Origin: Anaerolineales bacterium
Lineage (GTDB): Bacteria > Chloroflexota > Anaerolineae > Anaerolineales > UBA11579
DNA length: 64,000 nt
Assembly: GCA_025808555.1 (NCBI GenBank)
Contig: CP075526.1
Span: 2,036,712 to 2,100,711 of the forward strand
Direction of reading: 5' to 3'
A program made the translations under genes and the position numbers. Under the pieces are notes generated by a model. The model was given only the letters and a program-made list of their open reading frames with translations, had not been told where the DNA came from and made no database searches. Of this stretch, positions 51,159 through 60,596 are shown in pieces (the stretch's first letter is position 1; each line of letters opens with the position of its first letter).

Positions 51159-51845
51159 TTACCCCCTGGTCAGCTGGCGTACCCCTTCGGGGCCAGCCAC
51201 AAACATATCCGTCGCCAGACCGATAAACAGGCCGTGTTCCACAATGCCAGCGCGTGCTTCCAGTTGGCGCGCCAGCGCGTCAGGGTCAGCGATCGGACCA
51301 AAAGCACAATCCAGCAAATAATTGCCCTGGTCGCTCAGCACGGGCATGCCGTTGTGCTCGCGCACGCGTGGCGTGCTGCCCAGGCTGGCGATGAAATCGA
51401 ACGAGTGCTGCCATGCAAATGGCAGCACTTCCACCGGCAGGTCAAAGCGCGTGCCGAGCGCGGCGGAGAGCTTGCCCTCATCCACCATGATGACTTCGCG
51501 CTGGCTGGCCTGCGCCACGATCTTTTCGCGCAGCAGCGCACCGCCGCCGCCTTTGATCAGATTGAGCTGCGGGTCTACTTCGTCAGCCCCGTCCAAGGTC
51601 AAATCGATCTGACGATGCTGGTTGATGTCTTCCAGAGGGATACCCAAACGGGTCGCTTCAGCCTGGGTGTGCTTGGAGCAGGGGATGCCGGTGATATCGG
51701 TGAGCTCGCCGGCATGTAAGCGAGCGGCCAGCGCATCCAGCGCGTATTTGACGGTGCTGCCGTGCCCTAGCCCCACCACCATGCCGTTTTGCACCAGCTG
51801 CACCGCGGCCTCGGCGGCCGCCTGCTTGAATTGTTCGGTGTTCAT
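51159..51845 (-). CDS. rpiA: Ribose-5-phosphate isomerase A
   Basis: 228 residues. Motifs GLGHGSTVKYALDAL, LDGADEVDPQLNLIKGGGGALLREKIVA and LPVEVLPF are diagnostic of RpiA. It interconverts ribose-5-phosphate and ribulose-5-phosphate. Overlaps pgi by 4 bases (ATGA), so the two are translationally coupled. Confidence 0.95.
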   Translation of the reverse strand: MNTEQFKQAAAEAAVQLVQNGMVVGLGHGSTVKYALDALAARLHAGELTDITGIPCSKHTQAEATRLGIPLEDINQHRQIDLTLDGADEVDPQLNLIKGGGGALLREKIVAQASQREVIMVDEGKLSAALGTRFDLPVEVLPFAWQHSFDFIASLGSTPRVREHNGMPVLSDQGNYLLDCAFGPIADPDALARQLEARAGIVEHGLFIGLATDMFVAGPEGVRQLTRG

Positions 51846-53575
51846 GCCAGCAGCTCTCGCAATACGGCTTGCAGCTCGGCCGCCAGGTCGCCGTTGACGG
51901 CGAAGCTGGTCACACGGCGGCCGGCGGCGCGCAAGGCGGCTGCATCGCCCAGGGCTTGGGCCGCCTTCAGTACGCCGAAGCTCAGTGCGCTGGCGGAGTC
52001 GCCTGCCGCGTCGGGGATGAGCAGGTCGTCCGCCGGGGGTTGGGTGACAAATTGAATGAAGATGCCGCGCCCTGCGTCGCCTTTGTGCAATTGCCCGGTG
52101 GAGTGCAGGAAGCGCGGCCCATAGCCCAGCGTGCTGGCCACATGCTGCGTGTGCAGTATATAGCTGCGCAATTCTTGCAGCGCCGCCGTTAGCTGCGGGC
52201 TGGGCGCAGCATAAGCTTGCAGGGCCACATAATCGCCCGCCGCGGCCTGGCCTAGCGTGCTCCGTAGTGCGTCGGGGGTGAGTTGGCGTTGTTCACCGGC
52301 GGGCAGCGAGCCCGTGCGCGTGTACTCGTCCACAAAGGCGCGGCCCTGCACTTTCGCAGATTCCACGTCGGGTTGGTCGAATGGTTGGATATCGAGCACA
52401 TGCCCCGTTACCGCAGTGGCGAACTCCCACACGAAGTACTGCGCGCCCAGCGCATACTCACCATCCCAGCTGACTTCAATCACCGGATGGCCTGCGGCGC
52501 GAGCAGTCTCAAGCACGCTGGCTGCAGCGCCATCTTGCGGGCCTAGCGCAATGAACACTCGGTCTTCACCATAATCGCCCAGATTACCCAGTGGCTCAGC
52601 TACCACCGGCAAAATACCTTGGCCGTGTTTGCCGGTGCTCTCGGCGATCAGCTGCTCGGCCCAATCTCCAAAGCCTTGCAAGTGTTCGGGCGTAATATAG
52701 GTCATCTTGTCGCGGCCCGCTTGCGCCAGCACGCCCAGCGCCACGCCCAACTGGACTCCGGGGTTGTGCTCCGCGGGTTGATGGCAACTGGTTGCCGCAG
52801 CCACGGCGGCCGCCAGCAATTGGCCCAGATCTATGCCCAGCAGGGCGGTGGGCACCAGCCCGAAGTGCGAGAGGGCCGAGTAACGCCCGCCGATGTTGGG
52901 GTCAGCCAGGAAGATGCTGCGGAACTGGTGCTGTTCGGCCAATGCGGCCAGGCTGCTACCGGGGTCTGTGATAGCAATGAAGTGTCGGCCGACTGTCTCT
53001 GCGAGCCCGCCTTGGGCGGGTGAAGCAGTCTCCAAGCCTGCTTGCAACTCCGACTCGGGGATTGCTTCGTCTGCGCTATTTGCGTAGCGCATTCCTCGCA
53101 ATGACGCGGTGACTTGGTTGTAAAAATACTTGAACAACGAAAGCGTTTCCACCGTCCCGCCGGACTTGGTCGAGACGATGTACAGCGTTCGCGCCGGGTC
53201 GTACTGCTCGGCGTACTGGCGGATGTAGTCCGGGTCGGTGCTGTCCACCACGCCCAACTGCATCCCGCCAGCCGCCGCCAGCAGCCGGCTGTACACCTCA
53301 GGGGCCAGGCTGCTGCCGCCCATGCCCAATAGTAGTGCGTGCGTATAGCCTTCTGCCTGCAGCTGGCGCGCGTACAGGGTCAGAGCCGCCGCTTCCGGTT
53401 GTATGCGCTCGGCAATGTCTAGCCAGCCGAGCCGGTTACTGATCTCGGTGGGTTGCGGGTTCCACACGGTGTGGTCTTTGCTCCATACGCGCTCCACCAA
53501 CTGGCTGTTGGCTGCAGTTTGCAAGGCGGCCTGGTAGGCTGGCTCATATGCTGCGAGGTGAAATTTGATCTCCAT
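51842..53575 (-). CDS. pgi: Glucose-6-phosphate isomerase with an in-frame palindromic-element insertion
   Basis: 577 residues from ATG 53575 (MEIKFHLAAY); the frame is open 13 codons further but without support. SIS-fold PGI: GMGGSSLAPEV, STKSGGTVETLSLFKYFYNQV, GRHFIAITDPGSSLAALAEQ, DPNIGGRYSALSHFGL. This form is related to the PGI half of transaldolase-PGI fusions, but here no transaldolase domain is attached. Residues about 157-194, between FYNQVTA and GRHFIAITDP, have no place in the family and are encoded by a palindromic element (52994-53106). The frame is kept and no stop is introduced. Heads the pgi-rpiA-pgl operon. Confidence 0.9.
   Translation of the reverse strand: MEIKFHLAAYEPAYQAALQTAANSQLVERVWSKDHTVWNPQPTEISNRLGWLDIAERIQPEAAALTLYARQLQAEGYTHALLLGMGGSSLAPEVYSRLLAAAGGMQLGVVDSTDPDYIRQYAEQYDPARTLYIVSTKSGGTVETLSLFKYFYNQVTASLRGMRYANSADEAIPESELQAGLETASPAQGGLAETVGRHFIAITDPGSSLAALAEQHQFRSIFLADPNIGGRYSALSHFGLVPTALLGIDLGQLLAAAVAAATSCHQPAEHNPGVQLGVALGVLAQAGRDKMTYITPEHLQGFGDWAEQLIAESTGKHGQGILPVVAEPLGNLGDYGEDRVFIALGPQDGAAASVLETARAAGHPVIEVSWDGEYALGAQYFVWEFATAVTGHVLDIQPFDQPDVESAKVQGRAFVDEYTRTGSLPAGEQRQLTPDALRSTLGQAAAGDYVALQAYAAPSPQLTAALQELRSYILHTQHVASTLGYGPRFLHSTGQLHKGDAGRGIFIQFVTQPPADDLLIPDAAGDSASALSFGVLKAAQALGDAAALRAAGRRVTSFAVNGDLAAELQAVLRELLA
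52994..53106 (-). mobile_element. Modular palindromic element, copy C, inside pgi
   Basis: On the minus strand it starts CGTCATTGCGAGGAATGCG, then hairpin GCGCTA/TAGCGC and the box GACGAAGCAATC, matching copy A (12378) closely over about 45 bases. The far end has the inverse box GACTGCTTC, hairpin CCCGCC/GGCGGG and a decayed terminal repeat (9 of 12 bases complementary to the first end). About 113 bp; read in frame in pgi as residues about 157-194. Confidence 0.75.
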
Positions 53576-53675
53576 TATTGGCCAGAGTAAACCACAAAGC
53601 ACGGCAATCCACAAAGATTGTTAGCTATAAATAGCAGACATCAGGTATGCTTTGCGCCCGCTGGAGGCAGCAAGC

Positions 53676-54383
53676 ATGGCTAACGAACGCACATATCCTT
53701 TACTTCCTTGCAGAGAGCTTGATGAATCGATTGCATTCTATGAAGTGCTGGGCTTCAAAAGAACATACCGTCAGTTGCGGCCGAACCCAGCTGCGGTGGT
53801 GCAATACGAGGATATTCACTTTCACCTATTTGGCATAGATGGCTTCAATCCTGCCGATTCGTATGGCAGCGTCATCATTGTTGTGCCTGACCCAGATGCC
53901 CTGTATGCGGAGTTTGCCGCAGCGTTGCGGGTGGCCTACGGCAAGCTGCCCGTCGCCGGTTTCCCGCGCATTCTGCGCCCGCGCAAGAAGTTTGGTACCG
54001 TTACAGGATTTACTGTGGTGGACCCTGGCGGAAATTGGTTGCGCATTTACCGGCTGAATGCCACACAGGAAGACGAAGAGACGCTTGAAGGTCTGGAGCA
54101 TTTTGTTTCGGTGGCGGCGCGCCTGGGTGATGCGCGTGGCAGTGAGGCAGATGCGCTGCGAACCCTCGATAACGCCCTGGCGCGCTTCCCAGATGCGCCT
54201 GCGCTGGAGCTTGTGCGTGCATACCTCTATCGCGCCGAACTGGCTGTGCGTACGAACAACGCTCTGCTGGCGGAGGCTTCGTTAGCGTCGGTGGATGAGC
54301 TTGAACTCACGACGCAAGAGCAGGCCGAGGTGTTGGATGAACTCACCCATGTTACGAACCTGGTCAATGAGCTCAAACAATAA
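53676..54383 (+). CDS. Glyoxalase/bleomycin-resistance (VOC) family protein
   Basis: 235 residues from ATG 53676 (MANERTYPLLPCRELDESIAFYEVLGF), chosen because TGGAGG lies just upstream; the frame is open 8 codons earlier. The VOC domain (about 1-120) ends FGTVTGFTVVDPGGNWLRIYR. The C-terminal part (about 130-235) is helical with TPR-like character (LDNALARFPDAPALELVRAYLYRAEL). Metal-dependent enzyme or binding protein; substrate unknown. Confidence 0.85.
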   Translation: MANERTYPLLPCRELDESIAFYEVLGFKRTYRQLRPNPAAVVQYEDIHFHLFGIDGFNPADSYGSVIIVVPDPDALYAEFAAALRVAYGKLPVAGFPRILRPRKKFGTVTGFTVVDPGGNWLRIYRLNATQEDEETLEGLEHFVSVAARLGDARGSEADALRTLDNALARFPDAPALELVRAYLYRAELAVRTNNALLAEASLASVDELELTTQEQAEVLDELTHVTNLVNELKQ

Positions 54384-54390
54384 GTAATTG

Positions 54391-56415
54391 TTAGGTCTGT
54401 AACTGCTGGGCCAGCTCATCGGCGCTATTCACCGGAAGCTGGCAGGCGAAGTTGCGGCACACATACGCGGTAGCCTTGCCATCCTTGAGCGGCCGCTCGG
54501 CGAGCAAGGGTGGGCTGCCCGCTGGCGGCGGGTAGGGCGAGACCGCGGCTACGTCGAACGGCCGCCAGCTGCTCCACAGCGTATGTAGCAGCGCATCCGC
54601 TGCCTCACCAACCACGGCTATTTCGCGGCCGCCAGCCAAAAGCCAGCTACCTGCGCATAGCCACTGGGCGAAAGCAGTGGGGTAGCGTAGCGCGGCCGTA
54701 CTGATCCCAGCCAGCATGGTCGAGGCCGTTTCATGCCAGGCGGCTTTACCTGTATAGGCGTGCAGTTGCAGCAGCGCCAGCGCCGCCAAGGCGCCGCCGC
54801 TGGGGGTGGCATTGTCTTGCATGTCCTTGGGCCGGGTCAGCAGCGTTTCGTGGTCATCGCGCGTGTCAAAGAATCCGCCGGCGGGGTCAGCAAAATGCTG
54901 GGTCAGCTCGCCCGCCAGCTTTTCGGCGGCGGCGTACCAGCGCACATCGCCGTCGCTTTGGTATAGCGCCAGCAGGCCCAGCGTCAGCGCGGCATAGTCT
55001 TCCAGGTAGCCGTTGTGAGCGGCCTGCCCGGCTCGCCACGAGCGCAGCAGGCGGCTGCCATCGTGCAGTTCACGCAGTAAGAAGTCTGCATTGGTTTGAG
55101 CAACCTGCAAATAATCCGGGCGGTTAAGATAGCGGGCCGCCTCGGCGAAGGCGATCAGCATCAGCCCGTTCCAAGCAGTAAGCACTTTGTCGTCCGTACC
55201 CGGGCGCACACGGTCCGCCCGCACCGTCAGCAGAGTGGCGTGCGCCGCTTCCAGCTGCTGGCGCACGGCGGCCGCGTCGATCCCAAACTGCGTGGCCAGC
55301 GCGGCGTCATCCTTGACGCGTTGCAGCACGTTGTGGCCGTCAAAGTTGCCTGCTTCCGTTACGCCGTAGGCAGCGATGACCAGCTCGGCCAGGTGTTTGT
55401 CCAAGCTGGCTTGGATCTCTGCCAGGCTCCACACATAAAACTTGCCCTCTTCCCCTTCCGAGTCGGCGTCCAGGCTGCTGTAGAAGCCGCCATCGGCATG
55501 GCGCAGTTCGCGGGCTACAAAATCCAGCGTGCGCTCGCACACCTGACGTAGCGCTTCATCCTCGGTGACCAGATAGCCATGCAAGTAGGCGCGCGCCAGC
55601 AGGGCATTGTCATACAGCATCTTCTCGAAGTGGGGCACGCGCCAATAGTCGTCCACGCTGTAGCGAGCAAAGCCGCCGCCCACCACATCGTACATGCCGC
55701 CGAGCGCCATGCTTTGCATGGCGTGGCGCGCCATGTCCAATGCCAGCTGATCGCCCTGGGTGGCACGCGCCAGCAGGAAGTCGATCGTCATCGGCTGCGG
55801 GAACTTGGGTGCCTGGCCCCAGCCGCCGTGTCGCCAGTCATACGCCTGGGCCAGCGCCATCACCGCCTGGCTCAGCGCCTCGGGCTGCAGGCTGTCGCCG
55901 CCGGCGGGCGCAGTACCCTGTGCTTGCAGATGTTGGGTGATTATGCGGCCGTTCTCCAGCACTTTGTCGCGCTCTTCGCTCCACAAACGCTGCACATGCT
56001 GCAGCGCATCCATGAACGAGGGCATGTTGTAGCGCGCCACCGGCGGGAAGTAGGTGCCTCCAAGGAACGGCTGGCCGTCCGGCGTCATGAACACGCTCAT
56101 CGGCCATCCGCCTGAACCAGTCATAGCCACCACCGCGGTCATATAGATGCCGTCAATATCCGGCCGCTCTTCGCGGTCTACCTTGATGTTTATGAAGTGC
56201 TCGTTCATGTACGCAGCGGTGGCTTCGTCTTCGAATGACTCATGCGCCATCACATGGCACCAATGACAGGCCGCGTAGCCAATGCTCAGGAAGATAGGCT
56301 TGTCCTCGGTCTTGGCGCGCGCCAGGGCTTCCGACCCCCAGGGGTGCCAATCCACCGGGTTGTCCTGGTGCTGGAGCAGATAAGGGGAATTGGAATTCGC
56401 CAGGCGGTTCGCCAT
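54391..56415 (-). CDS. DUF255/thioredoxin-like protein (YyaL/SPATA20 family)
   Basis: 674 residues, normal for the family. N-terminal thioredoxin-like part with [14 protein letters not shown], the CxxC motif of [24 protein letters not shown] and [12 protein letters not shown]. The rest is an alpha/alpha barrel like N-acylglucosamine epimerase: [53 protein letters not shown]-like [12 protein letters not shown]. The role is unclear. Last gene of the vanW operon; overlaps the EamA gene by one base. Confidence 0.92.
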   Translation of the reverse strand: MANRLANSNSPYLLQHQDNPVDWHPWGSEALARAKTEDKPIFLSIGYAACHWCHVMAHESFEDEATAAYMNEHFINIKVDREERPDIDGIYMTAVVAMTGSGGWPMSVFMTPDGQPFLGGTYFPPVARYNMPSFMDALQHVQRLWSEERDKVLENGRIITQHLQAQGTAPAGGDSLQPEALSQAVMALAQAYDWRHGGWGQAPKFPQPMTIDFLLARATQGDQLALDMARHAMQSMALGGMYDVVGGGFARYSVDDYWRVPHFEKMLYDNALLARAYLHGYLVTEDEALRQVCERTLDFVARELRHADGGFYSSLDADSEGEEGKFYVWSLAEIQASLDKHLAELVIAAYGVTEAGNFDGHNVLQRVKDDAALATQFGIDAAAVRQQLEAAHATLLTVRADRVRPGTDDKVLTAWNGLMLIAFAEAARYLNRPDYLQVAQTNADFLLRELHDGSRLLRSWRAGQAAHNGYLEDYAALTLGLLALYQSDGDVRWYAAAEKLAGELTQHFADPAGGFFDTRDDHETLLTRPKDMQDNATPSGGALAALALLQLHAYTGKAAWHETASTMLAGISTAALRYPTAFAQWLCAGSWLLAGGREIAVVGEAADALLHTLWSSWRPFDVAAVSPYPPPAGSPPLLAERPLKDGKATAYVCRNFACQLPVNSADELAQQLQT

Positions 56416-56840
56416 CAGCGCACCACCGCTAGCAGCGTGCCGCCAGCCACCAGCAGGATGCCAAGCCAGTTCAGCGGGGTGAGGGTTTCGCCCAGCAGCG
56501 TAACGCCGAACAGAGCGACGAAGACCACGCTGAGCTTGTCAATCGAAACCACCTGCGCGGCTTGCCCCGTGCTCAGAGCACGGTAGAAAGCCAGCCACGA
56601 GGCCGCGGTAGCCAGGCCGGAGAGTGCCAGCAGCACAACGTTGCGCGGCGTCCACTCCTGCGCTTGTGCGAACTGACCGGTAGCCCACAGCACCAGCGCC
56701 ATGGCCGGCACTACGATGAGCGTGCGCACGAACGCGCCCACATCCGAGCTGATGCCGCTGATGCCCAGCTTGCCCAGCAGGGTGGTGGCCGCAGCGAACA
56801 GCGCCGAAAGAAAGGCCCAGAAGACCCACGACTGGCCCAT
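56415..56840 (-). CDS. EamA-family membrane protein (half-size DMT transporter)
   Basis: 141 residues from ATG 56840 ([26 protein letters not shown]), one base after the upstream stop. Five hydrophobic helices and the EamA end pattern [28 protein letters not shown]. Single-EamA-domain proteins form dimers; substrate unknown. Embedded in the operon. Confidence 0.88.
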   Translation of the reverse strand: MGQSWVFWAFLSALFAAATTLLGKLGISGISSDVGAFVRTLIVVPAMALVLWATGQFAQAQEWTPRNVVLLALSGLATAASWLAFYRALSTGQAAQVVSIDKLSVVFVALFGVTLLGETLTPLNWLGILLVAGGTLLAVVR

Positions 56841-56841
56841 A

Positions 56842-57630
56842 CTAGACCGCCTGCTCCAGCGCCTTGGCATCCTCCGCACTCAGTTCGATGGCCTGGGCGC
56901 GGTAGTTCGCCTCGATGTTCTCCGGCTTTGTGGAGCGCGGGATCGGGATCAGACCTTTGCCCAGCAGCCAGGCCAGCGCCACCTGCTGCGGGCTGGCGCC
57001 GTATCTAGGCCCAAGATCACTCAGTAACGCTTGAGCCGCGGGGCTGCCGAGGCTGCGGATGGGGCTGTAGGCTGTGACCGTGACGCCGTTGGCTTTGCAG
57101 AAAGCGACCACGTCATCAGGACGCACTTCCAGGTTGTACTTGATCTGGTTATTGGTGACCTGCACCCCGGTCTTGAGCGAGCGTTCCAGCAGGGCTACAT
57201 CAAAGTTGGAGACGCCCAGTGCGCGCACTTTGCCGCTTTGGCGCACAGCTTCCATCGCCGGTAAAGTCTCCTCCGGTTCGGCTTCTTCGCGCGGCCAGTG
57301 GATCAGCAGCAGGTCAATGTAGTCGGTGCCGAGCTCGTTCAGGAAGCGCTCAACGGCCGGCGCCACCTGGTCTGCCGTCACCGAATGACGCCACAGTTTG
57401 GTGGTGATGAACACCTCATCCCGCGGGATGCCGCTCTCGCGCAGTCCCGCGCCGACCGCGGTGTGGGTTTCGTAAATATCCGCTGTATCAATATGGCGGT
57501 AGCCGGTGCGCAAGGCGTGCAGTACGCTGGCTTGCGCTAATTCCTTCAAGCCAGAGGTGCCGAACCCCAATTGCGGGATTTGAATGTCTTTCGTCAGGGT
57601 GATAGTTTTGTTCATGCTGATTTGGGTCAT
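56842..57630 (-). CDS. Aldo/keto reductase (first of two paralogues)
   Basis: 262 residues (start may be Met6, 57615). TIM-barrel AKR with HIDTADIYETHTAVGAGL (Asp, Tyr), the catalytic Lys in VFITTKLW, His in LLIHWPREE, GVSNF, and NADPH-binding IPRSTKPENIEANYRA. It reduces aldehydes or 2-oxo acids with NADPH. It overlaps the second AKR gene by 4 bases, and the products are clear paralogues. Confidence 0.92.
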   Translation of the reverse strand: MTQISMNKTITLTKDIQIPQLGFGTSGLKELAQASVLHALRTGYRHIDTADIYETHTAVGAGLRESGIPRDEVFITTKLWRHSVTADQVAPAVERFLNELGTDYIDLLLIHWPREEAEPEETLPAMEAVRQSGKVRALGVSNFDVALLERSLKTGVQVTNNQIKYNLEVRPDDVVAFCKANGVTVTAYSPIRSLGSPAAQALLSDLGPRYGASPQQVALAWLLGKGLIPIPRSTKPENIEANYRAQAIELSAEDAKALEQAV

Positions 57631-58394
57631 GCGCTGGCATCCAGCGCGGCCACATCCTCCTTCTTCAGTGTCAGCTGCAACGAGGCGAAATTGCTCTCGA
57701 TATGCTTGGGGTTGTTCGAGCGCGGAATTACGATAAAGCCCTTGGCCATCAACCAGGCCAGGGTTACTTGCTCCGGCGTGCTGTCGTACGCCTCAGCCAG
57801 GCTTGCGACAAGCTTGCGCGTCTTTGCCCCGCCGCCCACTTTGACCGGGCTGTACGCCGTCACCGTGACGCCGTTCGCCAGGCAGAACTCGGCTACATCG
57901 TCGGGGCGCACTTCAAGGTTGTATTCGATCTGGTTGTTGCACACCGGCAGCCCGGTTGCCAGGGCGGCTTGCATGTCCTCGACCTCAACGTTGGAGACGC
58001 CCAGCGTACGCACTTTGCCGGCGGCCCGCGTCTTCTCCATCGCCGCCAGGCTTTCCTCCGCAGGGATGCCGGACAGCCAATGAATGAGTAGCAGGTCAAT
58101 GTAGTCTGTACCGAGCTCCTTCAGGAAGCGGTCCACCGCCGGGCCAACCTTGGCTTCTGCCAGTGTGCCGCCGTACAGCTTGGTCACCAGGAAAATGTCT
58201 TCGCGTGCCAGGCCGCTGTCCTTCATTGCCTGGCCCACTTCCACGTGATTGTGATAGTAGTCGGCTGTGTCCACATGACGGTAACCGGTTTGTAGCGCAT
58301 GCAAGGTCGACTTGTGCGCATCTTTCAGCGCCCAGGTGCCAAAGCCCATTTGCGGGATCTGGATGCCATCCACTAAGGGGAGCATTGTGTTCAT
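57627..58394 (-). CDS. Aldo/keto reductase (second paralogue)
   Basis: 255 residues from ATG 58394 (MNTMLPLVDGIQIPQMGFGT), where family homology begins; the long frame upstream is non-coding. HVDTADYYHNHVEVGQAM, FLVTKLYGG, LLIHWLSGIP, GVSNVEVED and IPRSNNPKHIESNF give the full AKR set. Product of tandem duplication with the next gene. Substrate unknown. Confidence 0.92.
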   Translation of the reverse strand: MNTMLPLVDGIQIPQMGFGTWALKDAHKSTLHALQTGYRHVDTADYYHNHVEVGQAMKDSGLAREDIFLVTKLYGGTLAEAKVGPAVDRFLKELGTDYIDLLLIHWLSGIPAEESLAAMEKTRAAGKVRTLGVSNVEVEDMQAALATGLPVCNNQIEYNLEVRPDDVAEFCLANGVTVTAYSPVKVGGGAKTRKLVASLAEAYDSTPEQVTLAWLMAKGFIVIPRSNNPKHIESNFASLQLTLKKEDVAALDASA

Positions 58395-58447
58395 GCGACT
58401 ATTGTAGCGGGTGTGGGTGCTGGGTATTCGCAGGGAGCCGAGCTGCT

Positions 58448-59029
58448 CTATCCGGGCTTGAAGAAGCTCATGCCAACGCCCATCTTCTGCAGCCCTTCGC
58501 TGGCCCAGTGCTCCAGCAGGGCTGAGTCGCTGTCCAGCAGTGCGAACAGGGCCGGGATGGCGCGCGTGTCGCCGATCAGCGCCAGCGCCCGTGCCGCTTC
58601 CACTCGCGCGCTCTGCGCCTGGCTGTCTTGCAGCGCTGCGGCCAGCGGTTCCACCGCCGCGGCGCCGTGTGCCACCAGCGCGTCGCCAGCCAGGCGCGCC
58701 AGCAAGCTGTCCTGGCTGGCCAGCATGCTTACCAGCGCGGGCACTGCGCCCGCATGTGGGCGCTGGCTCAATGCAAGCGCGGCGCATTGCTGCACGCCGC
58801 CGTCGCTGTCAGCGAGCGCCGCGGTCAGCAGTTCGCCAGCTTCGGGATGCAAAAAACCCGCCAGCGAGCGTACGGCCCACCAGCGGGTTTCGGGGTCAGA
58901 GTGTCGGAGCAGGGCAGTGAGAGCCGCCAGTCCGGCCTCGCCATGGGCGGGCAGCGCCGCTGCAGCGGGCTCGGTGCGGGCCGCATTGCCACTTTGCAGG
59001 TCGGCCAGCAATGCCGCCAGTGTGCTCAC
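58448..59029 (-). CDS. HEAT-repeat protein
   Basis: 193 residues made of about five to six HEAT/PBS-lyase-type helical repeats (LTALLRHSDPETRWWAVRSL, LLTALADSDGGVQQCAALAL, ALQDSQAQSARVEAARALAL, LFALLDSDSALLEHWASEGL). A scaffold or partner-binding protein; no catalytic motif. Lies between the Trm112-like and AKR genes in the operon. Confidence 0.85.
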   Translation of the reverse strand: MSTLAALLADLQSGNAARTEPAAAALPAHGEAGLAALTALLRHSDPETRWWAVRSLAGFLHPEAGELLTAALADSDGGVQQCAALALSQRPHAGAVPALVSMLASQDSLLARLAGDALVAHGAAAVEPLAAALQDSQAQSARVEAARALALIGDTRAIPALFALLDSDSALLEHWASEGLQKMGVGMSFFKPG

Positions 59030-59056
59030 GCCCGCAGTCCGCTCAGTCGCCGAAGC

Positions 59057-59284
59057 CTAGTCGGCCGCGGTCTTGGGGGCGGGCACTTCCAGCTTGTCCT
59101 TGGAGGTGCTGACCCATTTGTCGCCGACTTCGATCAGCATGACCGGAATGTCGTCGATCACTGGGTACTTGCGCCCGCATTCGCCGCACACGAACCAGGC
59201 CTCTTTGTAAAACTCAAGCTCGCCTTTGCCGTTTTGCACGCAATGAGGGCAGCGCAGGATCTCGATCAATTCAGTGCTTACCAT
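59057..59284 (-). CDS. Trm112-family zinc-ribbon protein
   Basis: 75 residues from ATG 59284 with AGGAG just upstream. The pattern ELIEILRCPHC...CGECGRKYPVIDDIPVML matches Trm112/YcaR, small zinc-binding proteins (two CxxC pairs) that activate methyltransferases in eukaryotes. Fourteen bases after murA. Confidence 0.88.
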   Translation of the reverse strand: MVSTELIEILRCPHCVQNGKGELEFYKEAWFVCGECGRKYPVIDDIPVMLIEVGDKWVSTSKDKLEVPAPKTAAD

Positions 59285-59297
59285 AGCTCTCCTAACC

Positions 59298-60596
59298 TTA
59301 TTGTACAGCCTGAATGCGGGCGCCCAGACTGCGCAGGCTGGCTTCCAGGTCTTCGTAACCGCGCGTGATGTGATCAATGCCGTGCACGCGTGATTTGCCT
59401 TTGGCCATGATGGCGGCGATCAGATAAGTAAAGCCTGCCCGCAGGTCAGGCACCACCACCTCAGCCGAGCGCAGTTGGCTTGGACCCTTAATAACGGCGC
59501 TGTGCTTGTAGCTGCTACTCGCAAAACGGCAGCGGTGCCCCAGGCAACTGTCGTACAGGGCGATCTCGGCGCCCATGTCCTGCAGCGCTTTCACATACCC
59601 AAAGCGGTCTTCGAAGACGGTCTCGTGCACAACCGACATGCCTTCGGCCTGCGTGAGCAGCAGCAAGAAGGGCGATTGCCAGTCGGTCATGAAGCCCGGG
59701 TGCACGCTGGTCTCCACGTGAATGGCCTGCAGCGGCCCGTCGTAGTAAAAGCGAATGCCATCGTCTTGCACTTCAAACTTGCCGCCCACGCGGCGCAACG
59801 TGTTGAGGAAGGTCAGCATGTCTTGCTGGCGGGCGTTGCGCACGAACACATCCCCGCGCGTGGCCACCGCCGCCGCGCCCAGCGATGCCGCCACGATCCG
59901 GTCAGGCAGCAGGCTGTGTTTGGCGCCGGTCAGCTTGTTTACGCCTTCCACCACAAAGGTGCGGTCTACCTGATAGTCAATGATGGCGCCCATCTTTTGC
60001 AAGTAGCTCACAAGGTCTACTACTTCAGGTTCGATGGCCGCGTTCTGGATGATTGTGCGGCCGCGCGCCATGCTGGCGGCCATCAGCAGGTTCTCGGTGC
60101 TGGTGACGCTGGGATAGTCCAGCGTGATTTCGGCGCCGTGCAAACCATCCGCCTCGATCACATAGTTGCCGTCTTTCACTTCTACGCGGGCGCCCATGCG
60201 CTGGATGCCCTGCAGGTGAAAACCCACCGGGCGTGGGCCGATCTGGTCGCCGCCCGCCGCGGCCGGGATGACCGCTTTGCCGGTGCGGTGTAGCAGAGGG
60301 CCGAGCAGCATGATCGCCAGGCGGTTGCGGCCTCCTAGTTCCTTGCTGATGATGTTGCTGGTGATCTTGGGAGTGCCGACCTTGAGGCTGTTGCCATCGG
60401 CATTGAACTGTGCACCCACCGCGGCGCACATCTCTTCCGTGATGTCACGGTCGCCAATATTGGGAACATTGCTAAAGTAGCTGGGCTCCTCGCTCAGCAG
60501 CGACGCCACCAGCAGCTTAGTGATGGAGTTTTTGGCTCCACGCACGCTGATCTCGCCGCGCAGTGGTTCGCCGCCGTCAATTGCCCAGGTGTTCAT
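59298..60596 (-). CDS. murA: UDP-N-acetylglucosamine 1-carboxyvinyltransferase, fosfomycin-insensitive type
   Basis: 432 residues, full-length MurA, first committed step of peptidoglycan synthesis (PEP plus UDP-GlcNAc). GAKNSITK carries Lys22 and Asn23. In the active-site loop, AAAGGDQIGPRPVGFHLQG, the residue that aligns with the fosfomycin target Cys115 of E. coli is Asp117, as in M. tuberculosis and Chlamydia; this form is naturally resistant. Overlaps the vanW stop by one base. Confidence 0.94.
   Translation of the reverse strand: MNTWAIDGGEPLRGEISVRGAKNSITKLLVASLLSEEPSYFSNVPNIGDRDITEEMCAAVGAQFNADGNSLKVGTPKITSNIISKELGGRNRLAIMLLGPLLHRTGKAVIPAAAGGDQIGPRPVGFHLQGIQRMGARVEVKDGNYVIEADGLHGAEITLDYPSVTSTENLLMAASMARGRTIIQNAAIEPEVVDLVSYLQKMGAIIDYQVDRTFVVEGVNKLTGAKHSLLPDRIVAASLGAAAVATRGDVFVRNARQQDMLTFLNTLRRVGGKFEVQDDGIRFYYDGPLQAIHVETSVHPGFMTDWQSPFLLLLTQAEGMSVVHETVFEDRFGYVKALQDMGAEIALYDSCLGHRCRFASSSYKHSAVIKGPSQLRSAEVVVPDLRAGFTYLIAAIMAKGKSRVHGIDHITRGYEDLEASLRSLGARIQAVQ

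Noticed and set aside
58395-58787. N-terminal extension of the second aldo/keto reductase
   Set aside because: It is an out-of-frame reading of the HEAT-repeat gene; AKR similarity starts at 58394.
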